A stretch of 64,000 nucleotides of DNA from Sulfitobacter guttiformis (GTDB taxonomy: Bacteria > Pseudomonadota > Alphaproteobacteria > Rhodobacterales > Rhodobacteraceae): positions 682,001 through 746,000 of the forward strand of contig NZ_RAQK01000001.1 of assembly GCF_003610455.1 (NCBI RefSeq). The letters run 5' to 3'. Position numbers and translations under genes: made by a program. Shown in pieces: positions 1 to 8,425 of the stretch. Below the pieces are notes generated by a model that was not told the DNA's origin, did not search any database, and was given only the letters and a program-made list of their open reading frames with translations. How positions within the stretch are numbered: the stretch's first letter is position 1; each line of letters opens with the position of its first letter.

Positions 1-2
1 GC

Positions 3-443
3 CGTTATCTGTTCCGGATCCTACCGCGCCGCGCGCCGCTGACGCATCTGCGCGGCTTCGTTTGGCAAATCAAACAGCAGCTTGATATCGAAGCTATGCA
101 GAGCGCTGCCAACGTTCTGGTGGGGAGGCATGATTTCACCACATTCCGCTCTACAATCTGCCAATCCGCCAGTCCGGTCAAAACCGTTGACAGGCTCGCG
201 ATTGCTCAGGTCGAGACAGATTATGGCACCGAGGTTCATTTTGACGTGCGCGCCCGCTCGTTTCTGCACAATCAGGTGCGCAGCTTTGTCGGCACGCTGG
301 AGCGGGTCGGCTGTGGCTCCATGACCCCTGCTGATGTGCAAACAGCCCTTGATGCCCGCGACCGTGCGGCCTGTGGGCCAGTATGTCCGCCGCACGGCCT
401 TTATCTGGCGCAGGTCACCTACCCAGAGCCGTTGTTCGATTAA
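3..443 (+). CDS. truA: tRNA pseudouridine synthase A, C-terminal part (5' end outside window)
   Basis: The reading frame is open from the left edge and ends at 443, giving about 146 residues of the C-terminal half of TruA, which makes pseudouridine at positions 38-40 of the tRNA anticodon arm. Family-typical stretches are visible: [11 protein letters not shown], the segment [11 protein letters not shown], the SPVKTVDRL strand and [20 protein letters not shown]. The catalytic aspartate lies in the N-terminal half and is not in the window. The stop overlaps the stop of the convergent downstream gene by 4 bp, so no terminator fits between them. The identification is firm; only the start is missing. 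Confidence 0.95.
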   Translation, partial: RYLFRILPRRAPLTHLRGFVWQIKQQLDIEAMQSAANVLVGRHDFTTFRSTICQSASPVKTVDRLAIAQVETDYGTEVHFDVRARSFLHNQVRSFVGTLERVGCGSMTPADVQTALDARDRAACGPVCPPHGLYLAQVTYPEPLFD

Positions 444-931
444 TCATTATCGTTGCTGACACCCGCACCAGCGCCTGACTGGCGCGATGCATCACTCTCG
501 GCGACAAGCAGGGCGGCGGCAAATGCGCTCCAGCGTATATAGGTATCGTGTGACAAACTAATGCGCATGATGTTGCGACGAAGGGCAGGTTTGCCAACCT
601 CCATGGTCAGGGTGCCATCCGCGTCAAGGCGCGCGCTACAGGGCATACTCTCGACATAGCTACGGGCCAATGAGGTGTCACCGCCCTCCATAATGCCACG
701 TGCAATCCCTTTCACAGCCTGCTCTGCAATCTGCGCAATGCCCAAGGGGTAAGATAGGATTGGCCCATTGGGCAAAGCAGCGAGAGCTTCATCGAGGTCA
801 TCAACTGCTCTGCCCGTGACCAGATGCAGCACAGCAGCGCTGCCGAATTGGGCGGCCTGAGCAGGAGGCGCGCCACCACCACGGGCCGCTTTTGCCGCCA
901 ACACCATCACCTCGTTGGCGGAATGTGTCAT
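440..931 (-). CDS. DUF3726-like conserved hypothetical protein
   Basis: This 163-aa protein begins [20 protein letters not shown], the kind of start I associate from memory with DUF3726 proteins. I chose the ATG at 931 because it forms an ATGA overlap with the stop of the upstream gene (stop 928-930); a longer reading from 952 would overlap by 25 bp. There is no signal peptide and no clear membrane segment. A middle stretch resembling [16 protein letters not shown] and a C-terminal part with [22 protein letters not shown] look conserved rather than random. It is the last gene of a three-gene operon with an M19 dipeptidase homologue and an unknown 551-aa protein. Its function is unknown. Confidence 0.7.
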   Translation of the reverse strand: MTHSANEVMVLAAKAARGGGAPPAQAAQFGSAAVLHLVTGRAVDDLDEALAALPNGPILSYPLGIAQIAEQAVKGIARGIMEGGDTSLARSYVESMPCSARLDADGTLTMEVGKPALRRNIMRISLSHDTYIRWSAFAAALLVAESDASRQSGAGAGVSNDND

Positions 932-2583
932 GCGGCAAAAACCGGCAACCACCAGTCATCCGCGTCCTGCTCCAAATCCTCCGCCAAAGGTGCGCCCTGA
1001 CACAGGGTGATGCGGGTCCAACGGTCGCATTTGGGGTCAAATTTTGACGCACCAAAAAACGACAGCTTGCAGCGCAGCATATCAATGGGCAGGCAGGTCT
1101 GTGCGATGAGATTATCGCGGATCTCGCCATAGGGGTAATGCGCGCTCAGCGTCACCCGCTGGACCGCCAGCGCATGATCGGGATGGCGGTTAAGATAGGT
1201 CGAAACCGGCTCGGCTTTCGAGGGCAGATCATCATATGCGGCCTTGACGCGCCGCCCGATATCCAAGGGAGTTTCCAGCGCAGCCCCCTCCTCCTCGAAA
1301 CGCAGGCCCAAGCGTGGCTCCATCTTGGCCTGTGAGACGTACCAGAATTGGGTGCAGTTTTGGGGCGCGGCGTAATCTACCCCCAACGCCCAGTCGTAAA
1401 GGGCCTCTATCGCTGCCCGAAGGGTGTCTGTATCCCCCAGCGGCGGCGCAAACCCGCCAAAGGGATCAGCCATACATTCTGCCAAACCGTCGACCAGTTC
1501 GCCGAATGGCTCGATCAACAGCGCGGCCATCAACTCCTGCACATCTTCACTCAAGACCGCAACGTCCCGCATCACAGCATCCAACGGGCGCAGCCCACGC
1601 AATCGCTCCGGCAAGAGCAGCGCGGCGGCATGAGTCCAGTCACGGCGCAGCCTATCGATTCGCGACTGGTGCGCTGGATCAGGAACCTGCCATTGATACA
1701 GGTGCGCGCCTGCCCGCCGAGCCAGCGCCCCGATGCGGTGGATTTGCCTGGGCGTCAGCCCCTCGATGGCACGCACCCGCGCGAGCGCCGTCTCGCGCGC
1801 CAGCATCCAGTTATTCAAAAGGACAGGATGGTTCACCAGAAATGGCGCCATCCCGAGACCGGTAGAATTACCGATGCCCAAATACCGCCTCGTTGCACGA
1901 TCAAGAGTGCTGCGCCCCGCATGCTCGGCCAACGCATGCGTAAAGTGCCGGATAAGCCAGACCGTAAGCATTTCGGCAGCGAAGGGCCCCTCAAGACCGG
2001 GACGCGTGTCATAGGCGGCACGGTCTGCAATGCCGAACTTTCCGTTGCCATACACAGCGGTCGTACGCATCAGGTATCCAACGCTGCGGATCATCGCCAA
2101 ATCAGGCTGCCTCCCCGCGCGCAATTCCTCGACCACATGGGCAAACAGACGCACGGATTTATTGGCGCGGCTCAGGATCAGGTCACGCGGGCCAAAACGC
2201 CCCGCTTCTTGCAAGGGTGCATTGGTTTTGATGCGCGCGATGTCATCTGCGGCGGGCAGGCCGTCGAACAAGACATATGCCGTGTCCCATGCGGTAGCGA
2301 TCACGCGGTCTGTACGCAGTTCTGCCGGCAGATCGGTAGAAATTGCCACCAGCGAATAGGTATACCCGCCCAACATCACACTGAACACAGCATGGCCAAA
2401 ACCATCCGCACACATCACCCATTCGCGCTGGACAACGCAGGCGTTCTCCTGTGCTAACCTTCGCATCAGGCTGCGCAGGAACGACAGCCTTGTGGGAAAC
2501 ATCGCACCCATCCGTGACAGGCGCATCACCTGCGAAGGCGGCCGCAACGGCATCTGCGGTGGCGTTTCAAATATGTCTTTCAT
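928..2583 (-). CDS. conserved hypothetical protein, 551 aa
   Basis: This is a long soluble-looking protein that I do not recognise. It is rich in Arg and Ala, has no signal peptide or predicted membrane span, and has no P-loop or other motif I can name. A central glycine/asparagine stretch (YLGIGNSTGLGMAPFLVNHP) looks like a conserved core. Coding potential is strong: the frame is open for 1.65 kb and both ends overlap neighbours by ATGA (2580-2583 with the upstream M19 homologue, 928-931 with the downstream DUF3726-like gene). The tight coupling implies the three products act together, perhaps as subunits or successive enzymes. No function is assigned. Confidence 0.75.
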   Translation of the reverse strand: MKDIFETPPQMPLRPPSQVMRLSRMGAMFPTRLSFLRSLMRRLAQENACVVQREWVMCADGFGHAVFSVMLGGYTYSLVAISTDLPAELRTDRVIATAWDTAYVLFDGLPAADDIARIKTNAPLQEAGRFGPRDLILSRANKSVRLFAHVVEELRAGRQPDLAMIRSVGYLMRTTAVYGNGKFGIADRAAYDTRPGLEGPFAAEMLTVWLIRHFTHALAEHAGRSTLDRATRRYLGIGNSTGLGMAPFLVNHPVLLNNWMLARETALARVRAIEGLTPRQIHRIGALARRAGAHLYQWQVPDPAHQSRIDRLRRDWTHAAALLLPERLRGLRPLDAVMRDVAVLSEDVQELMAALLIEPFGELVDGLAECMADPFGGFAPPLGDTDTLRAAIEALYDWALGVDYAAPQNCTQFWYVSQAKMEPRLGLRFEEEGAALETPLDIGRRVKAAYDDLPSKAEPVSTYLNRHPDHALAVQRVTLSAHYPYGEIRDNLIAQTCLPIDMLRCKLSFFGASKFDPKCDRWTRITLCQGAPLAEDLEQDADDWWLPVFAA

Positions 2584-3563
2584 TTTTGGGGGCCAAAACT
2601 ACTCTCGTAGAACCTGAGCCAGTTGCCCCCCATGATCCCGTCGATATCATCCGCCGAAAGGCTGGTTCCCTCAAGGCCAAGGCGGATATTGCCAAAGTCG
2701 CGGTTGTCACTGAACCAGTCGGGCATCTCGGGAAATCCTGAATCGCTGGCCGTGCCCTCACCGTAATCGATCACTTTTGACCAGCGACCCACCCGCATCC
2801 ACTCCACTATGCTGTCGGGTTGATCCTGACACAGGTCGGTGCCGATGCCGAGATTTCGCGCGCCGTAGCGCCGCGAGGCTTTCTCGATCATCTGGCAAAA
2901 ACTCGCGAGCGTGCAGGCAGGGCCAGCGGCCAGATGGTGCGGATAAACCGAAAAACCCAGCATCCCGCCGCTTTCGGTCAGCGCAGTCAGAACCGCGTCG
3001 GATTTGTTACGCAAAGCGTTGTGCCACCACGCGGGGTTTGCATGGGTTATGGCGATGGGGCGGGTCGAATGGGCGATAGCATCCTTTGTAGAGCGCTCTC
3101 CGGAGTGGGACATGTCCACAACTATCCCGACACGGTTCATCTCGGTGACGACTTGCCGCCCCATACGGGTAAGACCTGCATCATAATCCTCGTAACAGCC
3201 CGTCGCCAGCAAAGACTGGTTGTTATAGGTCAGCTGCATAAAGCGGATGCCAAGCTGATGGCAGATCTCCACAAGACCAATATCATCCTCGATCGGGCTG
3301 GGGTTCTGGAAGCCGAAAAAAATGGCGGTGCGTCCAGTTTTCTGGGCATCGCGGACACAGGCTGCTGTGGTGCCTTTGAAAATCAGATCAGGATGCATCT
3401 CGAACCAGCGGTTCCATTGCTCGAGGTTCAGGACCATCTCGCGGAAATTTTCGTGGTAAGCGATGGTCACATGTACCGCATCCACGCCACCATTGCGCAT
3501 CTGCTCAAATATACGGGGTGAGAATTTTGCGTATTGGAGGTTGTCGATCAGAGGTGTTTTCAT
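2580..3563 (-). CDS. peptidase M19 (renal/membrane dipeptidase) family protein with altered metal ligands
   Basis: This 327-aa protein has the M19 amidohydrolase fold. The segment GIRFMQLTYNNQSLLATG, the stretch VVDMSHSGERS (His153), AITHANP (His174) and GIGTDLCQ (Asp243) match the second half of the family's active site. The usual N-terminal H-x-D zinc ligands are absent: the expected D-x-H-x-D reads LIDNLQY. The bridging glutamate appears as Gln86 in FFGFQNPSPIEDD. A standard binuclear zinc site is therefore doubtful, and dipeptidase activity should not be assumed. It is the first gene of an overlapping three-gene operon, with no signal peptide, so it is probably cytoplasmic. Confidence 0.85.
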   Translation of the reverse strand: MKTPLIDNLQYAKFSPRIFEQMRNGGVDAVHVTIAYHENFREMVLNLEQWNRWFEMHPDLIFKGTTAACVRDAQKTGRTAIFFGFQNPSPIEDDIGLVEICHQLGIRFMQLTYNNQSLLATGCYEDYDAGLTRMGRQVVTEMNRVGIVVDMSHSGERSTKDAIAHSTRPIAITHANPAWWHNALRNKSDAVLTALTESGGMLGFSVYPHHLAAGPACTLASFCQMIEKASRRYGARNLGIGTDLCQDQPDSIVEWMRVGRWSKVIDYGEGTASDSGFPEMPDWFSDNRDFGNIRLGLEGTSLSADDIDGIMGGNWLRFYESSFGPQK

Positions 3564-3637
3564 ACCATCATTGATGGCGCACGACCCTGTACCGGTCCAG
3601 TAAAAACATCCACGAAGGGCATAAACCAGACAAACAA

Positions 3638-3671
3638 GGAAAGGCCCGATATCAGCAAACCGGACCTTTCC
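3638..3671 (-). terminator. hairpin, probable terminator of the sigma/anti-sigma operon
   Basis: An 11-bp inverted repeat (arms 3638-3648 and 3661-3671, one mismatch, 12-nt loop) lies downstream of the anti-sigma gene on the minus strand. Read on that strand, it is followed by TTGTTTGTC, which is T-rich but not a pure T run. It sits between the end of the anti-sigma gene (3827) and the start of the M19 operon (3563). It could insulate the two operons. The remaining part of the 3564-3826 gap shows no gene. Confidence 0.45.
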
Positions 3672-3826
3672 AAACTCGTTACAGCGATGAAACCATCAAA
3701 CTCGTTAATCAGTGCAATGCATTATCAACACTCAACACGCTGATCCTGCATTTCACCGACAGTCACGAAGACCGCGCGCCAGAAGTTTCACCAAAAGGTT
3801 TCTTTTTTCGTAAAAAAATCTGCCCG

Positions 3827-4531
3827 CTAGAGCGCGACCATCGGCGCTGCCGCCAATACGGCTCCAGTCGGAGCACCGGTCGGCGATCCGCCAGTAGGTT
3901 CGTCCGAAATGGCGAGTGTGATCTCTGCAACACGTGCGCGAAGCGCCTCGGGTAAAACAACTCGTGCCCTCTCGGTCACAGGCAGGACGCCCAACGACAC
4001 AGGCGCGGCATCAGGGACAATAGCCCAGAGTTCGAACACGCGCCCCGTCGCCTCTTCACCAGCGACCCGGCCAATCGAAATATCACCCCGCGCCGGATCA
4101 AATACCGCCAATACCTGAAGCGGAACCTCCTGCCCCGACAACTGGCTCGCATAGATCGTCTGATCGGCCTGCGGAACTTCGGGGCCTAGCTGCTGAATGC
4201 CCATGTATGCGACCAACGCAATCGCGGCAAAGCTTAGCCCTTTCCAGACCCAAAGTCGTTCTGACAGGGGCACTGGTGGACCAGCGAACATCTGCTTGAG
4301 CAGTTTCTTTTTGACCCGTCTGGGCGGCGCTACCGGATCAATACTGTCGGTCATCGCGACCAGCCGTTCCTGCCAACCCATTACCAATGCGGCAAAGGCA
4401 GGATCAACAGCTAACCGCGTAGTCGCATAGGCCAGCTCTTCACCTTCCAGCAGCTTCAATACCAGTTCGGCGGCTAAAAGGTCATCGCCATGAGGTGCCA
4501 ATTCGTCAATCATGTCTACCCTATCACTCAC
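3827..4531 (-). CDS. anti-sigma factor, RskA type
   Basis: This 234-aa membrane anti-sigma factor presumably binds the ECF sigma factor encoded just upstream. The cytoplasmic N-terminal part (residues 1-92) starts with an acidic anti-sigma-like segment. One membrane span follows at about residues 94-112 (WVWKGLSFAAIALVAYMG). The periplasmic domain has the RskA-type pattern FELWAIVPDAAPVSLGVLP, and further on LAISDEPTGGSPTGAPTGAV. The start overlaps the sigma gene stop by 8 bp, which supports translational coupling and a matched pair. The inducing signal cannot be read from the sequence. Confidence 0.9.
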   Translation of the reverse strand: MSDRVDMIDELAPHGDDLLAAELVLKLLEGEELAYATTRLAVDPAFAALVMGWQERLVAMTDSIDPVAPPRRVKKKLLKQMFAGPPVPLSERLWVWKGLSFAAIALVAYMGIQQLGPEVPQADQTIYASQLSGQEVPLQVLAVFDPARGDISIGRVAGEEATGRVFELWAIVPDAAPVSLGVLPVTERARVVLPEALRARVAEITLAISDEPTGGSPTGAPTGAVLAAAPMVAL

Positions 4532-5069
4532 GGCTCATGCACTCCCGCAGGGAGATCAGGCCACGGCGCAGCCACGTGCGCATAGTGTTGAGGGGCACAT
4601 TAAATGCATCCGCCAAATCGGAATAGCTTTGACCGTCAAGATATGCACCGCGCACGGCGGCGCCGCGATCCTCTGCCAGTTCATCGAGGCAACCGACAAG
4701 GCGACGCGCCTCACCTGCCGCGATGGCGTTTTGTTCAGGTGTAGCTCCGGGCGCGGACAACTCGAGGCCCGGAGTGTCCACGTCAATGTGACCTTTGCGT
4801 GTGGCGCGAAGACGGTCGATGGCAGTGTTGCGGACGATGGTGATTAGCCACGTCATCGGGCTCAGTCCATTCGACTGATACCGTGATGCGTTATTCCAAA
4901 TCTTTACAAAACTGTCTTGCATTGCGTCCTCTGCCGCGGCCCGATTGTTCAACACACGCAAGGCGACGCCAAATAGTTTCGCAGAAGTCGCATCATAGAG
5001 CGCAGAAAAGGCAGCACGATCGCTGAGCGCGACGCGACCGATCAAATTTTCAATGTCTTGCCGGTCCAT
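4524..5069 (-). CDS. RNA polymerase sigma factor, ECF family
   Basis: This 181-aa ECF sigma factor has region 2 at about residues 15-85 (AAAEDAMQDSFVKIWNNA, then SPMTWLITIVRNTAIDRLR). Region 4 lies at about 125-175 and contains a helix-turn-helix (GQSYSDLADAFNVPLNTMRT, then RRGL). I chose the ATG at 5069 because an upstream in-frame start would run into the divergent gene at 5160. It is paired with an RskA-type anti-sigma factor, as in SigK/RskA-like systems, and is expected to be held inactive at the membrane until a stress signal releases it. Autoregulation is likely but I saw no clear ECF promoter. Confidence 0.93.
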   Translation of the reverse strand: MDRQDIENLIGRVALSDRAAFSALYDATSAKLFGVALRVLNNRAAAEDAMQDSFVKIWNNASRYQSNGLSPMTWLITIVRNTAIDRLRATRKGHIDVDTPGLELSAPGATPEQNAIAAGEARRLVGCLDELAEDRGAAVRGAYLDGQSYSDLADAFNVPLNTMRTWLRRGLISLRECMSRE

Positions 5070-5159
5070 AAAACGACCCAAATTACCACACCTTGCTACA
5101 ATGGTGCATGCGCGCATAAAGTCAAATGGACAAGCCTCATCATTAAGGAATAAATCCCC

Positions 5160-5765
5160 GTGAGCATACCCGTGATCGAGTATTTTTACTCTGCGCATTC
5201 CGCCTATGCCTACCTTGGCGCGCCGACCCTCTACAAAATTGCCGCACACGCGAATGCGCGGGTCGTTCACCGCCCCTTTGACTTTTTGCCGGTTATACAA
5301 GCCTCCGGCGCGATGGGTTTCAAAGAACGTAGTGCGGCGCATATCGCTTATTTCTTCGGCCGCGAGCTCAAACGCTGGGGGCAATGGCGCGCGTTACCGA
5401 TCATGGAGGCGCGGCCAACGTTTCACGATAACCCTCTGGCCCTCGCAAGCGGAGCGATCCTTGCCGCGCGCGATCCCGACAGGTTGAGCCTTGCTATTTT
5501 GCAGGCGCACTGGCGCGACGATGCAGATATTGCCGACCCGCAGATATTGCGCGCGATTGCAGCAGACTGTGACGAAGACGCCACCGCCGTTCTGGAGACC
5601 GCTGGCGCACCGCAGATTCAAATGCAATTTCGCGAAAATACCGCCGAGGCGGTTGCCCGCGGCATCTTTGGCTCGCCCACCTATTTTGTCGGGGGGGATA
5701 TGTTTTACGGCCAGGATCGGCTCGAGATGGTCGAGCGTGCGCTTGCGACACCTTTCGCCCCATAA
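5160..5765 (+). CDS. DsbA-family / 2-hydroxychromene-2-carboxylate isomerase-like protein
   Basis: This 201-aa thioredoxin-fold protein resembles the kappa-class GST / HCCA isomerase group. It starts IEYFYSAHSAYAYLGAPTLY, where a serine replaces the CxxC of true DsbA proteins. An all-alpha insert follows, and it ends with GIFGSPTYFVGGDMFYGQDRLEMV, the cis-proline loop and C-terminal motif of the family. It probably uses glutathione, with aromatic-ring-cleavage isomerisation as the model reaction, but the true substrate is unknown. The start is GTG at 5160 with AAGGA about 9 bases upstream. It is divergent from the sigma factor gene and leads a set of co-directional catabolic-looking genes. 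Confidence 0.88.
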   Translation: MSIPVIEYFYSAHSAYAYLGAPTLYKIAAHANARVVHRPFDFLPVIQASGAMGFKERSAAHIAYFFGRELKRWGQWRALPIMEARPTFHDNPLALASGAILAARDPDRLSLAILQAHWRDDADIADPQILRAIAADCDEDATAVLETAGAPQIQMQFRENTAEAVARGIFGSPTYFVGGDMFYGQDRLEMVERALATPFAP

Positions 5766-5857
5766 ATCCGGCGATCACCTGAACGATAAAACGATCTGGG
5801 CAAGACGCTTGCGCCGTGGTTAACCTGAAGAAAATCCGATTTGGCGAAAGATCCGAA

Positions 5858-7054
5858 ATGCAAACCCCTTCCCGCTCCAGCTATGATGTCGTTATCGTGG
5901 GAGGCGCCATATACGGCTCCTCGGTGGCTTGGTGGCTTACACAGATGGCAGGGTTCGACGGCACCGTTTTGGTGATAGAGCGCGACCCGACCTATCAGTT
6001 CGCCTCCACATCCCACACCAACAGCTGCATCCGCCAGCAATTCAGCAACGCAGCAAACATCCAAGTGAGCCAGTTCGGTGCACAGTTCATTCATAATTTC
6101 CGCGAATTCATGGGCGGCAATCCGGAGGTTCCACACCTCACGCTGCAAAGCTTCGGGTATATGTACCTCGCCGATACGCCAGAGTTTGCCGCAACCCTCA
6201 AAGAGGCGCAGGCGGTGCAGCAATCGCTGGGCGCCGCGACAAAGCATATGAGCCGCGATGAGATCGCCGCTGATTATCCGTTCTACCAGCTTGACGATAT
6301 CATAGGCGGTAATCACAACCTCGTGGATGAGGGGTATTTTGATGGCGGTACGATGTTCGACTGGTTCAAACGGTCTGCCAAAGCGAACGGCGTTGAATAC
6401 GTAACTGCCTGCGTCACCGCGATGACCCGCGCAGCCGACACTGTACAAAGCGTGACGCTGGCTGATGGCACAGTCATCGGCTGCGGCACGGTCGTAAATG
6501 CTTCCGGTCCCCGTGCCGCTGCTACTGCTGCGATGGCGGGGTTAAGCATTCCCGTGGTTCCGCGCAAACGCTACACTTTTGTCTTTAACGCGGCACAGCC
6601 CTTAGACCGCGACCTCCCCCTCACGATTGATCCATCAGGTGTGCACATGCGCTCGGAGGGCAAATACTATCTCGCAGGCTGCCCGCCCGACGTGGACAGC
6701 GATGTGGCCTATGACGATTTTGCCTTTGACCACAGCCTGTGGGAAAGCAAGGTCTGGCCTGCGATCGCCACGCGTATTCCCCAATTCGAGGCGATCAAGG
6801 TGATCAACGAATGGGTTGGCCATTACGCCTATAATACGCTCGACCAGAACGCACTGCTGGGCCGCGCGCGAGACTGCCCGAACTTCATCTTTGTAAACGG
6901 ATTTTCAGGCCACGGCTTGCAACAATCACCAGCCATCGGGCGCGGCATCGCCGAGTTGATTGCCTATGGCGAATACCGCAGTCTCGATCTGGATGCGTTT
7001 GACGTAAACCGCGCCGCGCAAGGCCAGCGCTTTTTGGAAAAAGCCGTTATATAA
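5858..7054 (+). CDS. FAD-dependent oxidoreductase, DAO (glycine/D-amino-acid oxidase) family
   Basis: This 398-aa flavoenzyme has an N-terminal Rossmann dinucleotide-binding motif (VVIVGGAIYGSSVAWWL, then an acidic strand end VIERD). Its C-terminus matches DAO-family enzymes: NEWVGHYAYNTLDQNALLG and FVNGFSGHGLQQSPAIGRGIAELI. The reaction is probably oxidation of a secondary or primary amine or amino acid. I chose the ATG at 5858, preceded by GAAAG at 5845-5850, because the Rossmann motif follows directly; a GTG at 5816 would only add an unconserved tail. It sits 18 bp before a GNAT gene and is probably co-transcribed with it. Confidence 0.9.
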   Translation: MQTPSRSSYDVVIVGGAIYGSSVAWWLTQMAGFDGTVLVIERDPTYQFASTSHTNSCIRQQFSNAANIQVSQFGAQFIHNFREFMGGNPEVPHLTLQSFGYMYLADTPEFAATLKEAQAVQQSLGAATKHMSRDEIAADYPFYQLDDIIGGNHNLVDEGYFDGGTMFDWFKRSAKANGVEYVTACVTAMTRAADTVQSVTLADGTVIGCGTVVNASGPRAAATAAMAGLSIPVVPRKRYTFVFNAAQPLDRDLPLTIDPSGVHMRSEGKYYLAGCPPDVDSDVAYDDFAFDHSLWESKVWPAIATRIPQFEAIKVINEWVGHYAYNTLDQNALLGRARDCPNFIFVNGFSGHGLQQSPAIGRGIAELIAYGEYRSLDLDAFDVNRAAQGQRFLEKAVI

Positions 7055-7072
7055 ACCGAACTGGAGCTTGCT

Positions 7073-7516
7073 ATGTCCGTCACCGTCCGCCCGCTGGAAG
7101 CACAGGACAGACCCGAGTGGGAAGCCCTGTTCACAGGCTATGCAGAATTCTATGGTGTACCCCAAACCCCGCAAATGCGCGCACAGGTCTGGGGCTGGCT
7201 CAACGATCCTGAACATGGCTCAAACTGTTTTGTCGCCGTGCAAGCGGGCAAGCTGATCGGCCTGACGCATTACCGCCCCTTCGTGTCGACCCTGCGCGCC
7301 GCCACAAACGGATTTCTTGACGATCTGTTCGTGGATCCAGCCTACCGCGGGAGCAATGCCGCTACTGCATTGATCGACGCAGTGAGCGCGAAGGGCCGCG
7401 AAAACGGCTGGCTCACGGTCCGCTGGATCACCGCCGACGACAACTACCGTGCGCGCAGTCTTTATGACCGTGTGGCCACCCGCACAGGCTGGATCACCTA
7501 CGATATCAAGCTGTGA
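7073..7516 (+). CDS. GNAT-family N-acetyltransferase
   Basis: This 147-aa protein has the GNAT fold. The acetyl-CoA pyrophosphate-binding region is FLDDLFVDPAYRGSNAATAL (about residues 79-98). The C-terminal part WITADDNYRARSLYDRVATR is the usual helix that packs on the cofactor. The acceptor substrate is unknown. The gene follows the FAD oxidoreductase by 18 bp and precedes the NAD-dependent dehydrogenase by 29 bp, so the three probably form one operon. Confidence 0.9.
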   Translation: MSVTVRPLEAQDRPEWEALFTGYAEFYGVPQTPQMRAQVWGWLNDPEHGSNCFVAVQAGKLIGLTHYRPFVSTLRAATNGFLDDLFVDPAYRGSNAATALIDAVSAKGRENGWLTVRWITADDNYRARSLYDRVATRTGWITYDIKL

Positions 7517-7545
7517 CTTTGAACTTTTCCTGAAAGGCCCTCTTA

Positions 7546-8394
7546 ATGCCCAAAAAACTCTCCAAAATTGTCCTTACCGGTGCCGCTGGCCGCCTCGGCT
7601 CCTATTTACGCGAACCGCTGAGCAAACTTTGCGATGTCCTCGTTTCGACCGATATCAAAGAACAGCCCGGAGCGCTTTATCCGGGCGAAGAGTATATTCA
7701 GGCAGACCTCGCCAGTTTCGACGCAATGAATGCGGTAATCGAGGGCGCAGAGATGGTCGTGCATATGGGGGCATTTGTGGACGAAGGCCCGTTCGAGCAG
7801 TTACTCGGCCCCAATTTCGTAGGCTCCTATAATGTCTGGGAGGCAGCATCGCGCCACGGAGTGCGGCGAGTCGTCTACGGCTCTTCCATTCACGCGGTCG
7901 GCATGTACCCGAAGAATGAATTTATCGGCACAGACGTGGCACACCGCCCCGATACGTTCTACGGCCTTGCGAAATGCTTTACTGAAGATCTGGGGCGGAT
8001 GTACTGGGAAAAGCGCGGACTGGAGAGTGTTCATATGCGCATTCTGTCCTGTGCACAGGTCAACAATGCACGCGCCCTTGGATCATGGCTCAGTTATGAT
8101 GACCTGATCCAGTTGGTTACCCGCTGTATTGAAACGCCGGTGACGGGCTTTGCTATAATCTATGGCGTGAGCAATAATGACCGCGCCCCTGTGGACAATG
8201 CCAAAGCCGCGTTCATCGGATATCGCCCCAAGGATAACGCAGAACAATTCGCTGCAGAAGTATTGGCCAACGAGCCGCCTATCGATCCGCAGGACCCGAA
8301 CCATATGTGCCATGGCGGCCCCTTTGCGGGTGTCGAACTGGGCAATTCAGGATTGGCTGGCATGAACGTGGTGGACGACACCAAAAAGAGCTGA
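7546..8394 (+). CDS. NAD(P)-dependent oxidoreductase, uronate dehydrogenase-like (extended SDR)
   Basis: This 282-aa extended short-chain dehydrogenase has the glycine-rich nucleotide motif TGAAGRLGSYL at residues 11-21, the VVYGSSIHAVG strand carrying the catalytic serine, and the YxxxK pair in DTFYGLAKCFTEDLGR. The overall pattern is close to NAD-dependent uronate dehydrogenases, which oxidise hexuronates to aldarolactones. The substrate is inferred from similarity only and could be another sugar acid. It is the last gene of the co-directional set that starts with the HCCA-isomerase-like gene. Confidence 0.85.
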   Translation: MPKKLSKIVLTGAAGRLGSYLREPLSKLCDVLVSTDIKEQPGALYPGEEYIQADLASFDAMNAVIEGAEMVVHMGAFVDEGPFEQLLGPNFVGSYNVWEAASRHGVRRVVYGSSIHAVGMYPKNEFIGTDVAHRPDTFYGLAKCFTEDLGRMYWEKRGLESVHMRILSCAQVNNARALGSWLSYDDLIQLVTRCIETPVTGFAIIYGVSNNDRAPVDNAKAAFIGYRPKDNAEQFAAEVLANEPPIDPQDPNHMCHGGPFAGVELGNSGLAGMNVVDDTKKS

Positions 8395-8425
8395 CGTGCT
8401 CGCGGCCCTCTGTGATCAGGGGGCC

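Noticed and set aside
3763..3960. Minus-strand frame overlapping the end of the anti-sigma gene
   Set aside because: It is a shadow frame of the RskA-type gene with no independent features.
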